64,000 nucleotides of DNA from Geosiphon pyriformis (Eukaryota > Glomeromycota > Glomeromycetes > Archaeosporales > Geosiphonaceae). The notes below the pieces were generated by a model. That model was given only the letters and a program-made list of their open reading frames with translations. It was not told the DNA's origin and did not search any database. Numbering within the stretch: the stretch's first letter is position 1; every line of letters begins with the position of its first letter. The stretch covers positions 1-64,000 of the forward strand of contig JAAOMT010000384.1 of assembly GCA_016748015.1 (NCBI GenBank), written 5' to 3'. Of the stretch, positions 10,811-21,139 are shown piece after piece. The position numbers and the translations under genes were made by a program.

Positions 10811-10945
10811 NNNNNNNNNNNNNNNNNNNNNNNNNNNNNNNNNNNNNNNNNNNNNNNNNNNNNNNNNNNNNNNNNNNNNNNNNNNNNNNNNNNNNNNNNN
10901 NNNNNNNNNNNNNNNNNNNNNNNNNNNNNNNNNNNNNNNNNNNNN
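10811..10945. other. Assembly gap (135 N)
   Basis: A run of N inside the LTR. The true size and content are unknown, so the LTR length of 872 bp is provisional. Confidence 0.99.
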
Positions 10946-11009
10946 TTAAAAAACTTACTTGTATTATTTATTGAATGAAACTATCATTCATCAACTGAAT
11001 CCCTTGGAA

Positions 11010-11034
11010 GAATAATCCTTGATCAAGATTATTC
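11010..11034. other. 25-bp near-palindrome in LTR
   Basis: GAATAATC and GATTATTC flank a CTTGATCAA centre, almost symmetrical with a one-base offset. It lies in the 3' half of the inserted LTR. A second short inverted pair, GAATGA/TCATTC, lies just upstream near 10972-10988. Possible protein-binding or RNA-fold signals. Confidence 0.5.
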
Positions 11035-11857
11035 ACATTGTTACTAATTGATAAAAGCTTTATTGTGAGAATTAGAAAAGCGCTAAAGACCATTAACATT
11101 CTGTGTTTCTAGATTAGAGAAACACATCAGGCAATTGCAAGGATAGCCTCAAAGAAGACCCCAGACAGTGGGTAGATTTCAGTTTAGCCTCTGAGAAGGA
11201 GTACATAAACACACACAACAATCAAGAATTAAAGAATAACTTACATTGCAACAGTAAAAAGAAAGCCTTCAGTGTAACAGTGACATTATCACACAAATAG
11301 AACTGAGGAACTCACGAAAGACTGATTGCAATTAAAGCGGGATATCAGCAATTAAATATAACAAGAAAACCATCCCGTAACATCGTGGTGAGATTTTGGC
11401 AGAGACTTCTGCCCGTTGGTCAGCTTTGGCTGATGGTTTCCCTGCTTTTGCTGTGTTGCGGGTTTTGTCTCAATGTTCTATTGATATTGGGCTGTACACT
11501 TTAGTGTACAAAGGGTTTGTGCTGAAGAAGTAGTATGAGGAAGCTTATAATGTTTTTGAGGATAGAAAGGTGGCCACTGCTTGGATTGTTGATTATGTCA
11601 GATTCATTGTTGGATTACATTATGCTAAAGTATGGTTGGCTAGAGCCAGCCACTGGGTGGTGATGGAAAAGGCTGGTCTGGTCTGTGACATTGGTGTTGT
11701 TTCTGGGCTCTCTTATGATGTGTCTTCGGTTTTATCTGACAGTGTTGTGAGATTGCTTGGTTTGGCCAATTCCTTTGCTGTTAGCTTTGGTCGTCAGAAG
11801 CCTTATTGTTTCTTTTCTGGTCTGGATGGCAGTGTGCGGATAGTTATAGATGTGTAG

Positions 11858-11985
11858 TGTTGCCTTGTCTGGTCTGAGTGGCTACCCACATGTAGAAAGT
11901 GCATGAGTCGCGTTTAGTTTGAGCCTCTTAGTTTGGTTCTATGTACTAGATAGCAATTGGGCTGCACTCATTAAATGGGTTAAAA
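11858..11985 (+). promoter_or_regulatory. LINE-B 3' UTR with family-wide tail motif
   Basis: Contains CACATGTAGAAAGTGCATGA and, further on, TACTAGATAGCAATTGGGCT before the A-run. The same order is found at the 3' end of A1, A2, A3, C, D, E, F and I. In LINEs such a tail is commonly what the RT recognises when it primes at the target; here that is inferred from conservation across both families. Confidence 0.75.
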
Positions 11986-12559
11986 AAAAATTAATAAATT
12001 TGGTAAATTAAATTAAATTAATCTATTAACTTTCAATTAATTCTTTTTAATTAATAAAAATTTAATATATATAACCAAAACTATTAAAATTAATAAATTT
12101 AAAACTGTTTTATTTATTTTGTTTATAAGTATTATTATTTATAAACTTGAAAATATTTTGAATAAAACCAATAAAAAAACTTGTATATTAATTATATTTT
12201 TATTATTGACAATAAAATAAAATATATTATTGTTTGTTTTAAATTTAAAAAAATTTTTGAATAAAATTTACTATATAATTTTTGTTTTAATAAAATCAAT
12301 TTATTATGAGTTAAATTAAATTTAATTTGTTATAAAAATATAAAAATTTTAAAAATTCTGAATTAAAATATAATTTTCTTAAAAATTACTATATTAATCA
12401 TTATTTTTTTAAGATTATTATTGTCTTATATTATAATTGAATAATTTATATTATTTTATAATTCTTTTACTAAATTTTAAAATCATAATAATAATTAATT
12501 TTAAAATAATAATAATTAAGAAATTGTTTTTCAAAATGATTTTTATTTAAATTAATTTG
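11986..12559. other. AT-rich spacer, possibly start of a decayed LTR
   Basis: Almost pure A/T. The part after about 12329 may be the left end of the decayed LTR recognised from 12560, but the match is too weak to place the edge. Confidence 0.4.
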
Positions 12560-12900
12560 TAATAAAAACAAAATATTCTAAAATAATTAATTCTAACTAA
12601 GATATTTCTTAGTAAGATATATTTTTTTGAAAAAAAAACTTTTTTTTTATACAACTTATTATAGTATTATTTTATAATTTAATACTTTTTTTTAATATTT
12701 TGACAAATTAAAAATATATTTTATTAAATTACATATTATTTTTATGAATTATAGATTATTTAGTAAATTATTAAATATTTTATCAAATTTCTAAATATTT
12801 AATAAATTTTAAATATTATATAGTTTGAAATATTATATAATCTAATAATTCAATTTTTTGTTAGTAATAATATTATAATTAAAATTTATAACAAAATTTT
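12560..12900 (-). mobile_element. Heavily decayed copy of the 980-bp solo LTR
   Basis: Colinear with 38930-39190 (the LTR in LINE-C): a TTTATACAACTTRTTATA block, then ordered relics of the ACAAATT/CTAATTATTT-type phrases, and TTATATAGTTTG near 12820. It is nearly all A/T, so the older sequence has lost its CG and most GC. Edges are uncertain; the orientation is that of the LINE-C copy. Confidence 0.6.
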
Positions 12901-13329
12901 AAACTTTTTATTTTTTATTATAAGTAAAAAATTTTTTATAAATTTTGGAATATATTTTGTTAATATATTTATAAAATTATAAAATTAATAATAACTAATA
13001 TTTTGTTTGAACTTTTTGTAAAACTTTGCTTTTGTAAATTTTAAATTGATTGTTTTTTTTAAACTATATTTAATTTTTTATTAATATAGAAATTAAATAC
13101 TAATTTTATTAAAAAATATTTAGTAATTAAATTTAAGTTTTTTTAAAAGTATTTATATAATAATTTTGCAAATTTTAGATAATTGGTTTTTATAAATTTT
13201 AATTTTGTTATTTTTGCTAATAGTTTTTAGTAATATTTCTATTTTTTGTAAAAATATATTTTACAAAAAACACCAAATATTTTAGTTAAATTTTTAGTAT
13301 TTAGTTAATTTTATAATTTAATATTATAA

Positions 13330-13700
13330 TAATATTAATAATCTAAAAAGGTTAATAATTTGAAGATTTTTGGTAAATTAAATTTTTGTATAATAGATAA
13401 AAATTTAATAGTAATAGCAGATAATACTTGGTATTTTTTTTAATTAATTTTATATTTATTTTTGTATTTTTTACCAAGCAATTTTTACTATTATAATTTT
13501 AGTACTTTTTAATTAATTAATTAATAAACAAAAAACAAATAAAAAAAATATAAATTAATATTTTGTTAATAGTTAATATATAATAATTTTAATAATTGGA
13601 TTTTTATTGAATATTTTAATTATTAAATATTTAATTATTAAAATAACAATAATAAAAATAAAAATAAAAATAAGAAATTAAAAATTTTTTTTTCTTGCTT
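13330..13700 (-). mobile_element. Decayed LTR of the Gypsy family seen at 59-62 kb
   Basis: Order of phrases matches the LTR at 59029-59842: AATTTGAAGATTTT, TTTTGTATAATA, TTTTTTACCAA, AATTAATTAATAAA with an A/T run, and a TTNGTTAATAGT block. Only local similarity is visible by eye. The element to which it belonged cannot be read. Confidence 0.45.
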
Positions 13701-13899
13701 CTAAAGTTATTATTATATATATATTTTTTTGTAATATAAAATTTTTTAAAATTTTTTGTAATTTTTATGTTTTTTTTAAATTATTAATAAATTTTTTGGC
13801 ATTCTTAAAATTTTTAATATTATATGCTTAGATAATTTATACTATATTATTAATTAATTATATTATATTTTTATTTTTTATTTCTTTTTTGTCTTATTT

Positions 13900-14303
13900 T
13901 ACAAGTAATAATAACTGGAATTTTTTTTTAAATACTATTAAAAATAATATTAAAAAACTAAAAAAAAAAAATTAATTTGATTTTTATTTAATTAGTTTAA
14001 TTTTTAAAATTAAGTAATTTAATAAGCTGATTTGCTTTTAAAATTAACAATAATTTGTTAGAAAACATTATATTTAATAATACAACCAATGATTAATCTT
14101 AATTTATCTTAAAAAACATATTATTATTATTGTTATTTATATTAAAAAGAAGATTAGTTGTTATTATAAAGATTTTATTTAAAATTTTATCTAAAATTAC
14201 AAAAAAATTTGATATAATAATAACAAACATAAGCAATTATTGCTGTTTTTTAAAGTTTTTAACTTTTTTAGCTATTTGTAAAATAGTAATAATACTAATA
14301 ATA

Positions 14304-14359
<56 letters not shown>

Positions 14360-14690
14360 CCAGTTTATTAATTGGCTTATTATTAAAAACTCTAAGACTT
14401 TTAGAAAAAATATAAACAATACTAGAACTAATCTTAATGTGTTTTTTGTAAAAAAACTCTGATTAAAAAAAATTACCAATTAAAGATGAAAAAATATTTT
14501 AGAAATAACCAAAAACAGCTTTTTATTATTAATATTTAAAAAAAAATGTTATCAAAACATTTTGTTTAACTGTTTTAATAACAGAAAAATTCTTTCTTGT
14601 TGAAACTTTATTAATTATTATAAGAAAAGCAATATTTGAAACTTTTTTATTCTTTGCTTTAGTTATAGTCATAAAATTAGAATAAAAAAA
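13900..14690 (-). mobile_element. Half-LINE family A, copy A4 (5' portion fossil)
   Basis: The 5' end of family A on the minus strand. The relic of its start codon (CAT in GTCATAAAATTA, near 14667-14675) and the following codons match A2 at 35004 onward. Matching continues through the phrases complementary to 35120-35400. Nearly every C and G has become T or A. A TAA microsatellite has expanded within it. The lower-coordinate side fades out near 13900. It shares the same 5' boundary as A2, which supports a defined family start. Confidence 0.6.
14308..14359 (+). repeat. (TAA)n microsatellite
   Basis: About 17 TAA units without interruption, lying inside the fossil A4. It is read as long Ile runs in two frames, which are artefacts of the repeat. 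Confidence 0.9.
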
Positions 14691-14879
14691 TAATATTTTA
14701 ATTACAAATTACTACATATAAATATTCATTAATTTTTTTAAATTGTTTTAGTTTTTAGATGTTAAAATTTTAATGTAATATATAATTATTTGAATAATTA
14801 ATTAAAAATATAAAAAAATACATTAATTACATTTTTTAAATTTAAATATTATGTATGTTTTTTTTGTTTTTTTTATTTC

Positions 14880-14965
14880 GCAATAACGAATATGGCCCAA
14901 CCACTACCTATTATAATATGGTAAAAACTACCCTAAAATAGGTGTCGTTCATGCCTTATCAATAA
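14880..14965 (-). mobile_element. Possible isolated LINE 3' tail
   Basis: The string GGCCCAACCACTACCT followed by TGTCGTTCATGCC matches, in order, the reverse complement of the LINE 3' UTR (compare CAGTCCAACCACTATCT at 38280 and the complement of the GTGCATGAGTCGCGT part of B). It keeps some CG, so it may be a fairly recent very short insertion. Weak evidence. Confidence 0.4.
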
Positions 14966-15426
14966 AATAATTATATATTAAAAAAATATTATTTCATTAA
15001 CATAAAAAACAATAAATATATAGTTTTTCAAGATAATTTTCTATTTGGTATAAGAAATAATTTATTTTCACAATCTATAATTATTTTTAATTAAACAATT
15101 GAAATTTTAGATTACTGTTCCACCAAACTTTAATTTCTTAGAGTACAAACCGCGATAAGATATGGTGGGAAAAATTTCCTTTTAAGATTATGGTTTTCTC
15201 TACAGGAGAATTGTTGCGAGACCAAAGGCTAATATCTCATTTAATGATCTATTTGCTAAATGGATTCCCTCGTAAATCTAAACAAGATATTTTGAGAACC
15301 CGTTTTAACACAATATGATAAATTAATTAAAATTTTTACCCACTTGGAAACTTTTATCCAAAAAAAAAGAATTACCGAAACAAACAATAATCCCAATAAA
15401 ACTATTCCTTCATATACTATTTTAAT
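14966..15426. other. Downstream region of the channel gene
   Basis: AT-rich with a stretch of more balanced composition at 15120-15320 that holds no long frame on either strand. It follows the 3' end of the bestrophin-like gene (minus strand), so it probably includes its 3' UTR. An AATAAA overlaps the stop codon (complement of 15426-15431). Confidence 0.4.
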
Positions 15427-16932
15427 TTATTCAACTTTCACGGTAAGACTAGTAGGAAGTTCTGGTGGTGCTGACTCATTTGGATTTTCTTGACGTATTA
15501 TATCGGCGGAAGATCGTTCGGCCTTTTCTGTGATCGAAAGTAGAGAGCGTACGTCCTCTTCTGGTAATTTTCGTGCATCCTTTGCGCTAAGTCCCTTCAA
15601 ACCAAAAGGATGATTGAACTCATTGAATACCCATTCTTCGATTGAGGGGGGAGGTCGAGAGGTAACTTTTGCAAGTTCATCATTAAGGGTTCTAATATCA
15701 TAAAAAACATCAATGATTAATAATGATAAGTGAAGCAAGATTAGCAGAAAAAGAAATTAAATCAAAGAGTCAAGCAACTCAATCCAAAATAATTCCTCAT
15801 CAATACTTACTCGCAGAAATGATCCAAATCCAAGTCATTATCGTCACGACCAAAAGGATTTTCAATTTCTCCTCCAATTTTTTCAATACCAAATAATACC
15901 AAGGAGCAAAAGAAAACCATGGGTATGGTAACCCAATGAAGAAGAGCAACAAATTGAAATGGTAAACTCAGACAATAAATCCAAACAGTTTGTGATAAGT
16001 GAATCGAGTAAGCGAGAGGTATGGGGGTGTATAAGATTCGTTCAAAAGTTGATAAACAATCAACCATCGTATTAATCCCATTAAACATTGCCGTGGTAGT
16101 TGGAGCATCAATATTTTTACGATCAAACGAGGTTCTTACATAAGAAGATAGGTAAAGAGAAATTTCCAAAGGAATATTATAATTATTTGGGTCACAGCCT
16201 TCTTGCATTTTGGTATGAGATTTATGTGGTTTAGGACTTCGCGTAGATTCTGAACTGATTCGTTCAGTTACTTCCGACACATTCTGATCAGGACTTGGAA
16301 GTCTTGATTGAATGTTTGTAATAAATGGTTTCAACTCTTCATTACCCGTATTACATTCGTGACGAAGATAAAGTTTTGTTGCAATGGCGAACCCCAATAA
16401 TAAATTTATAGCTGTTTTTTTTTCCAACATATCTTCCGTACTATCTCCATGAACATTCACCCAAATTGCTCGTGATACACCTCGTATAGATGTTACCATG
16501 TTTGACCAAGTACAACGAGCTGCCCAATATCTTTAAAATGAAAATGAAAGTGAGAGTGAGTAATGGTGATGATTATGATTTTAAAATTAATGGGAAATGA
16601 TGGCATGGAAATCAATACAATGTAACGGTTTATACAATAAAAGATAAATACCTATCATAAGCGGTATTAGTACGATATGTTAAAAGTAGACCGACCACAA
16701 AACCAAGGACGGGAACCAAAGTTGATTGGATACCCAATCGTAATTTTGACTTTTCGAAAGTAGCGGTAACAATGACTGCAAGAGCGGTGCAAACTAAGGC
16801 GGAAGGCAAAGCTCTTTTAATAGCTGAACCATGCCATCGAAGAGCGTTTGGACGCATACGATCTTTGTACGGATTATAAATCTTAATCCTACGATTTGTT
16901 AGAGGCATTGTGGTGGTTGGTTGGTATGCCAT
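15427..16932 (-). CDS. Bestrophin/UPF0187-type anion channel, three exons
   Basis: Exons 16932-16652, 16530-15811 and 15691-15427; introns of 121 and 119 bp. Donors are GTATTT and GTAAGT, acceptors TTAAAG and ATTAG, and both joins keep frame, giving 421 aa. Membrane segments lie at about 41-59, 70-85, 276-292 and 295-307. The motif NTAYDRYW (89-96) spans the first splice and is typical of the family. ENPFG followed by an acid-rich NDLDLDH (317-331) matches the bestrophin calcium clasp/cytoplasmic motif. Residues 170-220 form a hydrophilic Ser/Lys-rich loop. The C-terminus is hydrophilic. Fungal and bacterial members are chloride/anion channels of the plasma or organelle membrane; substrate is inferred. 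ATG at 16930-16932 is the only suitable start. Base composition is normal, in contrast to the surroundings. Confidence 0.9.
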
Positions 16933-17238
16933 GTTATTGTGTTGTTCTGTTCTGTTATTGTTATTGTTATTGTTTTTATTTTTTATTTACTACTCAATCG
17001 CCCGGAGTGAGGTGAAGCTGTTACTGATAAGAAAGGTTGAAAAGGTACAAAGTTCAACTACCCTTTTTATTATTATTTTTTTGTAAATAAGTATCATAAT
17101 CTGAAACTAACACAAAGTTGATCATAATCAAGAATAATACGCATTTAAAGTGACACAAATTAAATAATATTAATTTTGCGACAATGATAACTAAACTCGA
17201 CGGGAAAAAGACCTGGGACACTTTATTTTATTTAATAC
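16933..17238. other. Upstream region of channel gene
   Basis: Contains a (TGTTAT)n-like run at 16951-16980 just before the gene's start and unique sequence behind it. It probably includes the promoter, but no specific box is convincing. The part 17150-17238, ending AAAAAGACCTGGGACAC, may be the 3' terminal region of the Tc1 remnant. Confidence 0.4.
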
Positions 17239-17560
17239 TTAATAACTAGTTGGTCCACCCTCCTTTCTAATACATTCTTCAATACGTCTAGATACACTAG
17301 TAACCAGATATTTCGTGGAATTGCTTGCCATTCTTCTTGTAACGCGAGGAATAATTTGTGATTATTTTCGGGGGGGGGGGATTTCGTTTTTTGAGTTGTT
17401 TTTGTAAATAATCCCATAAATGCTCTATTGGATTCAAATTGGGTGATTATGCTGGCCATTTAGAGATGTTTCTAAGCCATCCAAGTCTTTAACATCTTTA
17501 GTTGTATAAATTGGGACATTATCTTATTGAAATAAATAATAGATTCCTTACTATTTATAG
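17239..17560 (-). pseudogene. Tc1/mariner transposase C-terminus fossil
   Basis: On the minus strand, pieces in alternating frames read as a DDE transposase end: an FQQDN-like start, SPNLNPIEHLWDYL (the family's catalytic third region), LFLALQEEWQAIPRNI, and finally TSVSRRIEECIRKEGGPTSY ending at 17239-17241. At least two frameshifts are needed; one is at an 11-G run (17370-17380). The N-terminal half is missing. Tc1 transposases cut and paste DNA at TA sites; this copy is dead. Confidence 0.85.
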
Positions 17561-17639
17561 ATATTTTTATCATTCATGGGAACACAAAATAATAAAAATG
17601 TAAAGTATCCCATGACTTTTCGTTTAAAACCGAGACCCT

Positions 17640-17799
17640 GAATCTTAATTAGGTTAAAAGTTTATTATTTGTTAAAGCTTTAATCGGTTAACCACTTAAA
17701 AAAGTTTTAACCAGTTAAGATTTTTATCAAAGTGGTTTAACCACGGTTAAATAATACTTGCCATATTTAGAAATAGATTAAAAAATTATCATAACAATA
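17640..17799. other. GTTAA/TTAAC-rich flank, possible hAT terminus
   Basis: Repeated motifs CGGTTAACC, TTTTAACCAGTTAAG and GGTTTAACCACGG. Related motifs (TTAAACCGATTTTAACC) recur inverted near 18228-18262, on the other side of the hAT fragment. They may be imperfect terminal inverted repeats of a small non-autonomous hAT element about 0.6 kb long. Confidence 0.4.
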
Positions 17800-18096
17800 A
17801 TGTCTCGAAAAAAAAACACTCGCAAAAAGAATAGTCCAGTCTTTGAAATTCTTTAAGCTATGAACCAACATAGCGAAAGATTTGAAAAAAAAATGTCAGT
17901 AATAGTAAAATCAATGAGACAGTTCAAAGACGAGATTCTTCTTCTGTATTGGAAATTATAGCGCGTTATTATATTTCAATTCCAGCAAGTTCTGTTCCTT
18001 CTGAACGTCTTTTTTCAGTAGCTGGAAATACTTTAACTGAAAAACGTAACCGACTTAGTCCAATAACTTTTGTCTGATATTCTTTTTCTTCCTAAA
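17800..18096 (+). pseudogene. hAT transposase dimerisation-domain fossil
   Basis: From about 17931 the frame reads [20 protein letters not shown] then [20 protein letters not shown], the hAT C-terminal dimerisation domain, with a frameshift before the final ILFLPK. Upstream, an ATG at 17800 opens a different frame of basic residues (MSRKKNTRKKNSP) followed by EIL[16 protein letters not shown], which looks like a coiled coil and is not a known hAT part. The catalytic centre is missing. It is either an internally deleted element or two fused fragments. Confidence 0.8.
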
Positions 18097-18260
18097 TAAA
18101 ATTCAAATTTTTTTTTGGCAGTATATCCTAAATAAAATTAACATATTACGTTTTATATTATTATAAATCATATATTTATTATTTAGCCAATTATAAATTA
18201 ATTTCTATATAGGGAAATTAATCAAATAAGTTAAACCGATTTTAACCATTTAATTTAATC

Positions 18261-18263
<3 letters not shown>

Positions 18264-18300
<37 letters not shown>

Positions 18301-18302
18301 TA
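18264..18302 (+). repeat. (TAA)n microsatellite
   Basis: About 13 TAA units directly after the inverted GTTAA motifs that may end the hAT remnant. Confidence 0.9.
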
Positions 18303-19179
18303 AAAGTTTTTATTAAATCTTATTTTTTTTAATAATAATTATTAAAAAATTATAAAATAAAACAATTATTGACTTAAAAAAACAAAATTACTAATTAAAA
18401 ATTATATAAAAAATTTAATTAATTTTGTTTTAAATATATTATAAAAAATAATAACTTTCTTAATTGACAAAAAAAATTTATAAAGTTTTTTTTCATATTT
18501 TTATTTTTAATATTGTTTTTATTAATTCTAATTTTTAAAATTTTTTTTTAAAATAAAAATAATTACTTTTTTAAAATGTTTTTTTTTTAAGTAATATAAA
18601 ATTAAAATAATTTTTAGCTGTTATTAAAACACTATTTTTGGTTTTAAATAATAAAAATAAAAGAAAAAAAGTATTTAATAAGTTTAAAATCTAGTTATTT
18701 AATAATTTACAAAAAACAAAGTATTATTAAATAATTAACAAAAATAACAAAATAAAATACATAAAAACAAGTTACTTTTTGTTTACAAAAATTTTATAAA
18801 ATTACTTTGAAAAAAAAATTAAAATTATTACATAATTATATTCTAATAAAATTAGCTTTTAGTTTTTATATTTATAAGTAAATACAACAAATTTAAAATC
18901 AAAAAAAATACAAATTCTATAAAACAAAGTTTTTACAAAAAACTTTAATATTATATTAATAAATAAAAAATATCTTAAAAAAACTTTTTATTAATACTTA
19001 AAAATATTAGAAAAAACTTTAATTGCAAATTTAATAATTATTTCAAAAAATTATTTTATTTATGTAAAAAACAATAAATTATTTTATTTAAAAAATTATC
19101 TTATTATTAAAATTATCATTTTTATTATTATATTTTAAATTAATTGATAATTAAAAAAAAATTTAAAAACTTTTTTTTC
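18303..19179. other. AT-rich spacer
   Basis: Homopolymer-rich A/T sequence with no readable frame, before the 5' end of LINE-D. Confidence 0.5.
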
Positions 19180-19291
19180 TCCTATATCCAAAATTCTCTA
19201 AAGAGCAATTTTTTAAAAAAAGAAGTTTTTGTTTTTAATTTTTTAAGTTAATAATTTTTTTGTAGACTTAAAAACTGCTTTAAATAATAAT

Positions 19292-21139
19292 ATGTCCAAG
19301 AAAAAAGTGCTTAAAAGAGCTTTCTATAGTCTTGTTAATGGTATTTTCTCTCAGAAAAAAAGAGTATCTGTGAATAATATTAAGTATTTTAGTAATAAAA
19401 GAAAAATCTTTTTGGTTAAATCTGGTCTTGATAATAATATATATTCAGATATAAATAGTGATTCAAGTAATAATAAAATTAGTAATGTTTTAATAGGGAC
19501 TGGTAGTGGTTTTTTTCTTGGCTTAACTGTAATGACTTTTAAAGTTAAAAAATTTAATATTAATTTAAATTGTGATTTCCTTATTAATATACTTAACTAT
19601 AAAATAGATAAAGATAAGAAATTCCTCTTTTTTTTTCTTAATATCTCTTTGGAAAAAAAGTGAATAGATTTCAAAATTATGAAAACTCAAGTGAAAGTAT
19701 TTGTTAAAAAATTTTTTGTTTTAGATATTAACTTTTTAACAGTTGAAAAAAAATCAGTAACAATAAAAATTCAAGTGGTTAAAAAATTTTTTTTAACAAT
19801 TAATGGTTTTGGAAAAGTTATTATCTCTTTAAATTTTAAAAAAATTATTAGATTAATATTTGTTTCAGAAGAAAATATAAATAAGGCTGTATTATTGACT
19901 AAAAAAAGAAATTAAAATAAACAATAATTTTAAAAAACAAAAAATACACTTAGATTGGGCTGTGATAATTAAAGAAATTTCCATAAATATGCCAAAAAAA
20001 ATGATTACTACTATAATATCCAAATATAGTCAAATTGTGTTTATTAAATTGTAACTTATTGTACTATAACAGAAGATTATAATAGAATTTACCAAATTAG
20101 CTTAAACAGATTAGTTGACAATAAAGTGGTCATTCTTAATCAAAAAAAATTCAGTACATATAGCCAAAGCCATAAAAGATCATAATTATTAAATGTTAAA
20201 AAATTGGGTTAGAGTACTTTTGTTTACTTTGCCAATAGGAACAACTGTTTATAATCTAGGTAATTTATTAAAAAAAGCTGGTAGAAAAACTTGTATTATC
20301 AATTAATCATTTAATACTAGCAATAAAATTTATTGTGTTGTGATTGGTTTTAAAACAAATAAGAAACTTGAATCTGCTTTTTACATAAAGTTAATTTTTG
20401 GTAATATAAAACTTTCTTAGATTAAGTTAAATTTGGTTTATTGTAAAAAGTGTGGGCATTTTAGATATTTGGCTTTAAGTAATATATCTAACATATTTGT
20501 TTTGCTTTTTATAAAAATTTATAAAAAAGTTGCTTCAAAAAAAGATTATTTTTAGTTGGCCAAGTTATATGTTAAAAAAAGTGGTTCTATTTTCTGTCCT
20601 ATTATATTTGGCAGCAAATCTTAGACTTAAATAGGTTTACTTGTTGTTTTTTTTAATAATACTTGCTCTGATTTTGGTTTTGGTTTTTTTTTGGTATATT
20701 ATATGTTAAAGAAAGTCTTTTGGTTATTTAAGACATTTCATTTATTAGTGTTTATTTGGCATTTTTGAAGTGTTTCTTAGAGCTTTTGGCAGATTAAGTA
20801 TTTAGTATTATGTAAAAATTAATCTTTATAAATTTGATACTTCTGACATTTGTTTTTTAATTTTTTTTTCCTATTATATCTGTATTATCAAATTTGAATT
20901 TGAATTTAGATATGGTTTTAAATATGGTTTTGGATAATCTATTTGCATTATTTGTTTTTTTTTCAATTGTGAATAAAAAGATCTTGGATTTGAATTTAAG
21001 TAAATCAAAAATTTTAACCACCAAAATAGGCAGCTTGAAATCAAAAATAATAGTTTTTAAAGTTTTAGTTAATTTAGTATTGGTAAGATTAGATTAGTTA
21101 TATGTTGATTTAGGTTCTTTTGTGATTGTTTTATCTTAA
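19292..21139 (+). pseudogene. LINE-D ORF1 fossil
   Basis: ATG 19292 opens MSKKKVLKRAFYSLVNGIFS, homologous to MSKKKALKDIFYGLIGGTFS of C. An in-frame TGA follows at 19661, then a one-base slip in an A-run near 19900. The RRM-like region covers about 19965-20120. A reduced zinc-knuckle relic (CKKCGHF) is near 20440. The C-terminal coiled coil relic TKIGSLKSKI is near 21020. Stop TAA is at 21137. The original ORF2 ATG at the junction appears as ATA. Confidence 0.7.

Larger units (their letters stand above)
10511..11382 (+). mobile_element. LTR element (probably solo LTR) inside LINE-B
   Basis: Starts TGTTATGG and ends CGTAACA, with a 4-bp TCGT target duplication. No protein-coding sequence is visible in the roughly 740 known bases. 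A 135-N assembly gap (10811-10945) lies inside, so an internal region cannot be excluded. Upstream of a TATATATA box (10744-10751) are four 23-bp repeats, as in the U3 of an LTR, so it probably lies in plus orientation. The ends TGTTA..TAACA match those of the 980-bp LTR family in C and E, but the body differs. Confidence 0.8.
6405..11857 (+). pseudogene. LINE-B ORF2: AP endonuclease, RT, RNase H, zinc finger
   Basis: The frame opens at ATG 6405 and is readable to TAG 11855. The endonuclease domain (about 6405-7110) has TCNVRG, TETKL, GGDFNE and an SDFFDTNHKA end. The RT domain (about 7890-8800) has LQDMQKAYDSV, GLDQGEVFSP and the catalytic FVDD at 8709-8720. The RNase H domain (about 9800-10140) starts with TDGS, but the second acidic residue is Lys (AKLQAV, while copy E has MELQA). 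A deletion of about 120 bp at about 10139 removes its last catalytic Asp and shifts the frame. A CX2C..HX4C finger (CLFCNEMEFSDHVFTC) follows at 10444-10491. Premature stops are at 8415, 8754 (Gln by comparison), 9357 (Gln) and 11531 (Trp). An LTR splits codons at 10510/11387 without other frame change. Confidence 0.85.
4331..11985 (+). mobile_element. Full-length LINE, copy B (best preserved)
   Basis: Complete two-ORF non-LTR retrotransposon with short 5' leader (4331-4453), ORF1, ORF2 and a 3' UTR of about 130 bp ending in an A-run (11975-11985). It is interrupted by an LTR insertion (10511-11382). It keeps many CG dinucleotides and a much higher GC content than copies C, D, F or I, so it is probably the youngest. 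Domain order (RRM-like, CCHC, AP endonuclease, RT, RNase H, zinc finger) fits an I/Jockey-like LINE with RNase H; I do not assign a clade. It is not autonomous now: ORF1 has a frameshift and two stops, ORF2 has four stops and an RNase H deletion. Confidence 0.9.

Noticed and set aside
10766-10978. A 70-aa open frame across the assembly gap
   Set aside because: It consists mostly of undefined residues from the N run and lies within an LTR; there is no evidence of coding.
14130-14479. Two opposed frames with long isoleucine runs, membrane-protein-like
   Set aside because: They are translations of a (TAA)n microsatellite within the fossil A4; the hydrophobic run is compositional.
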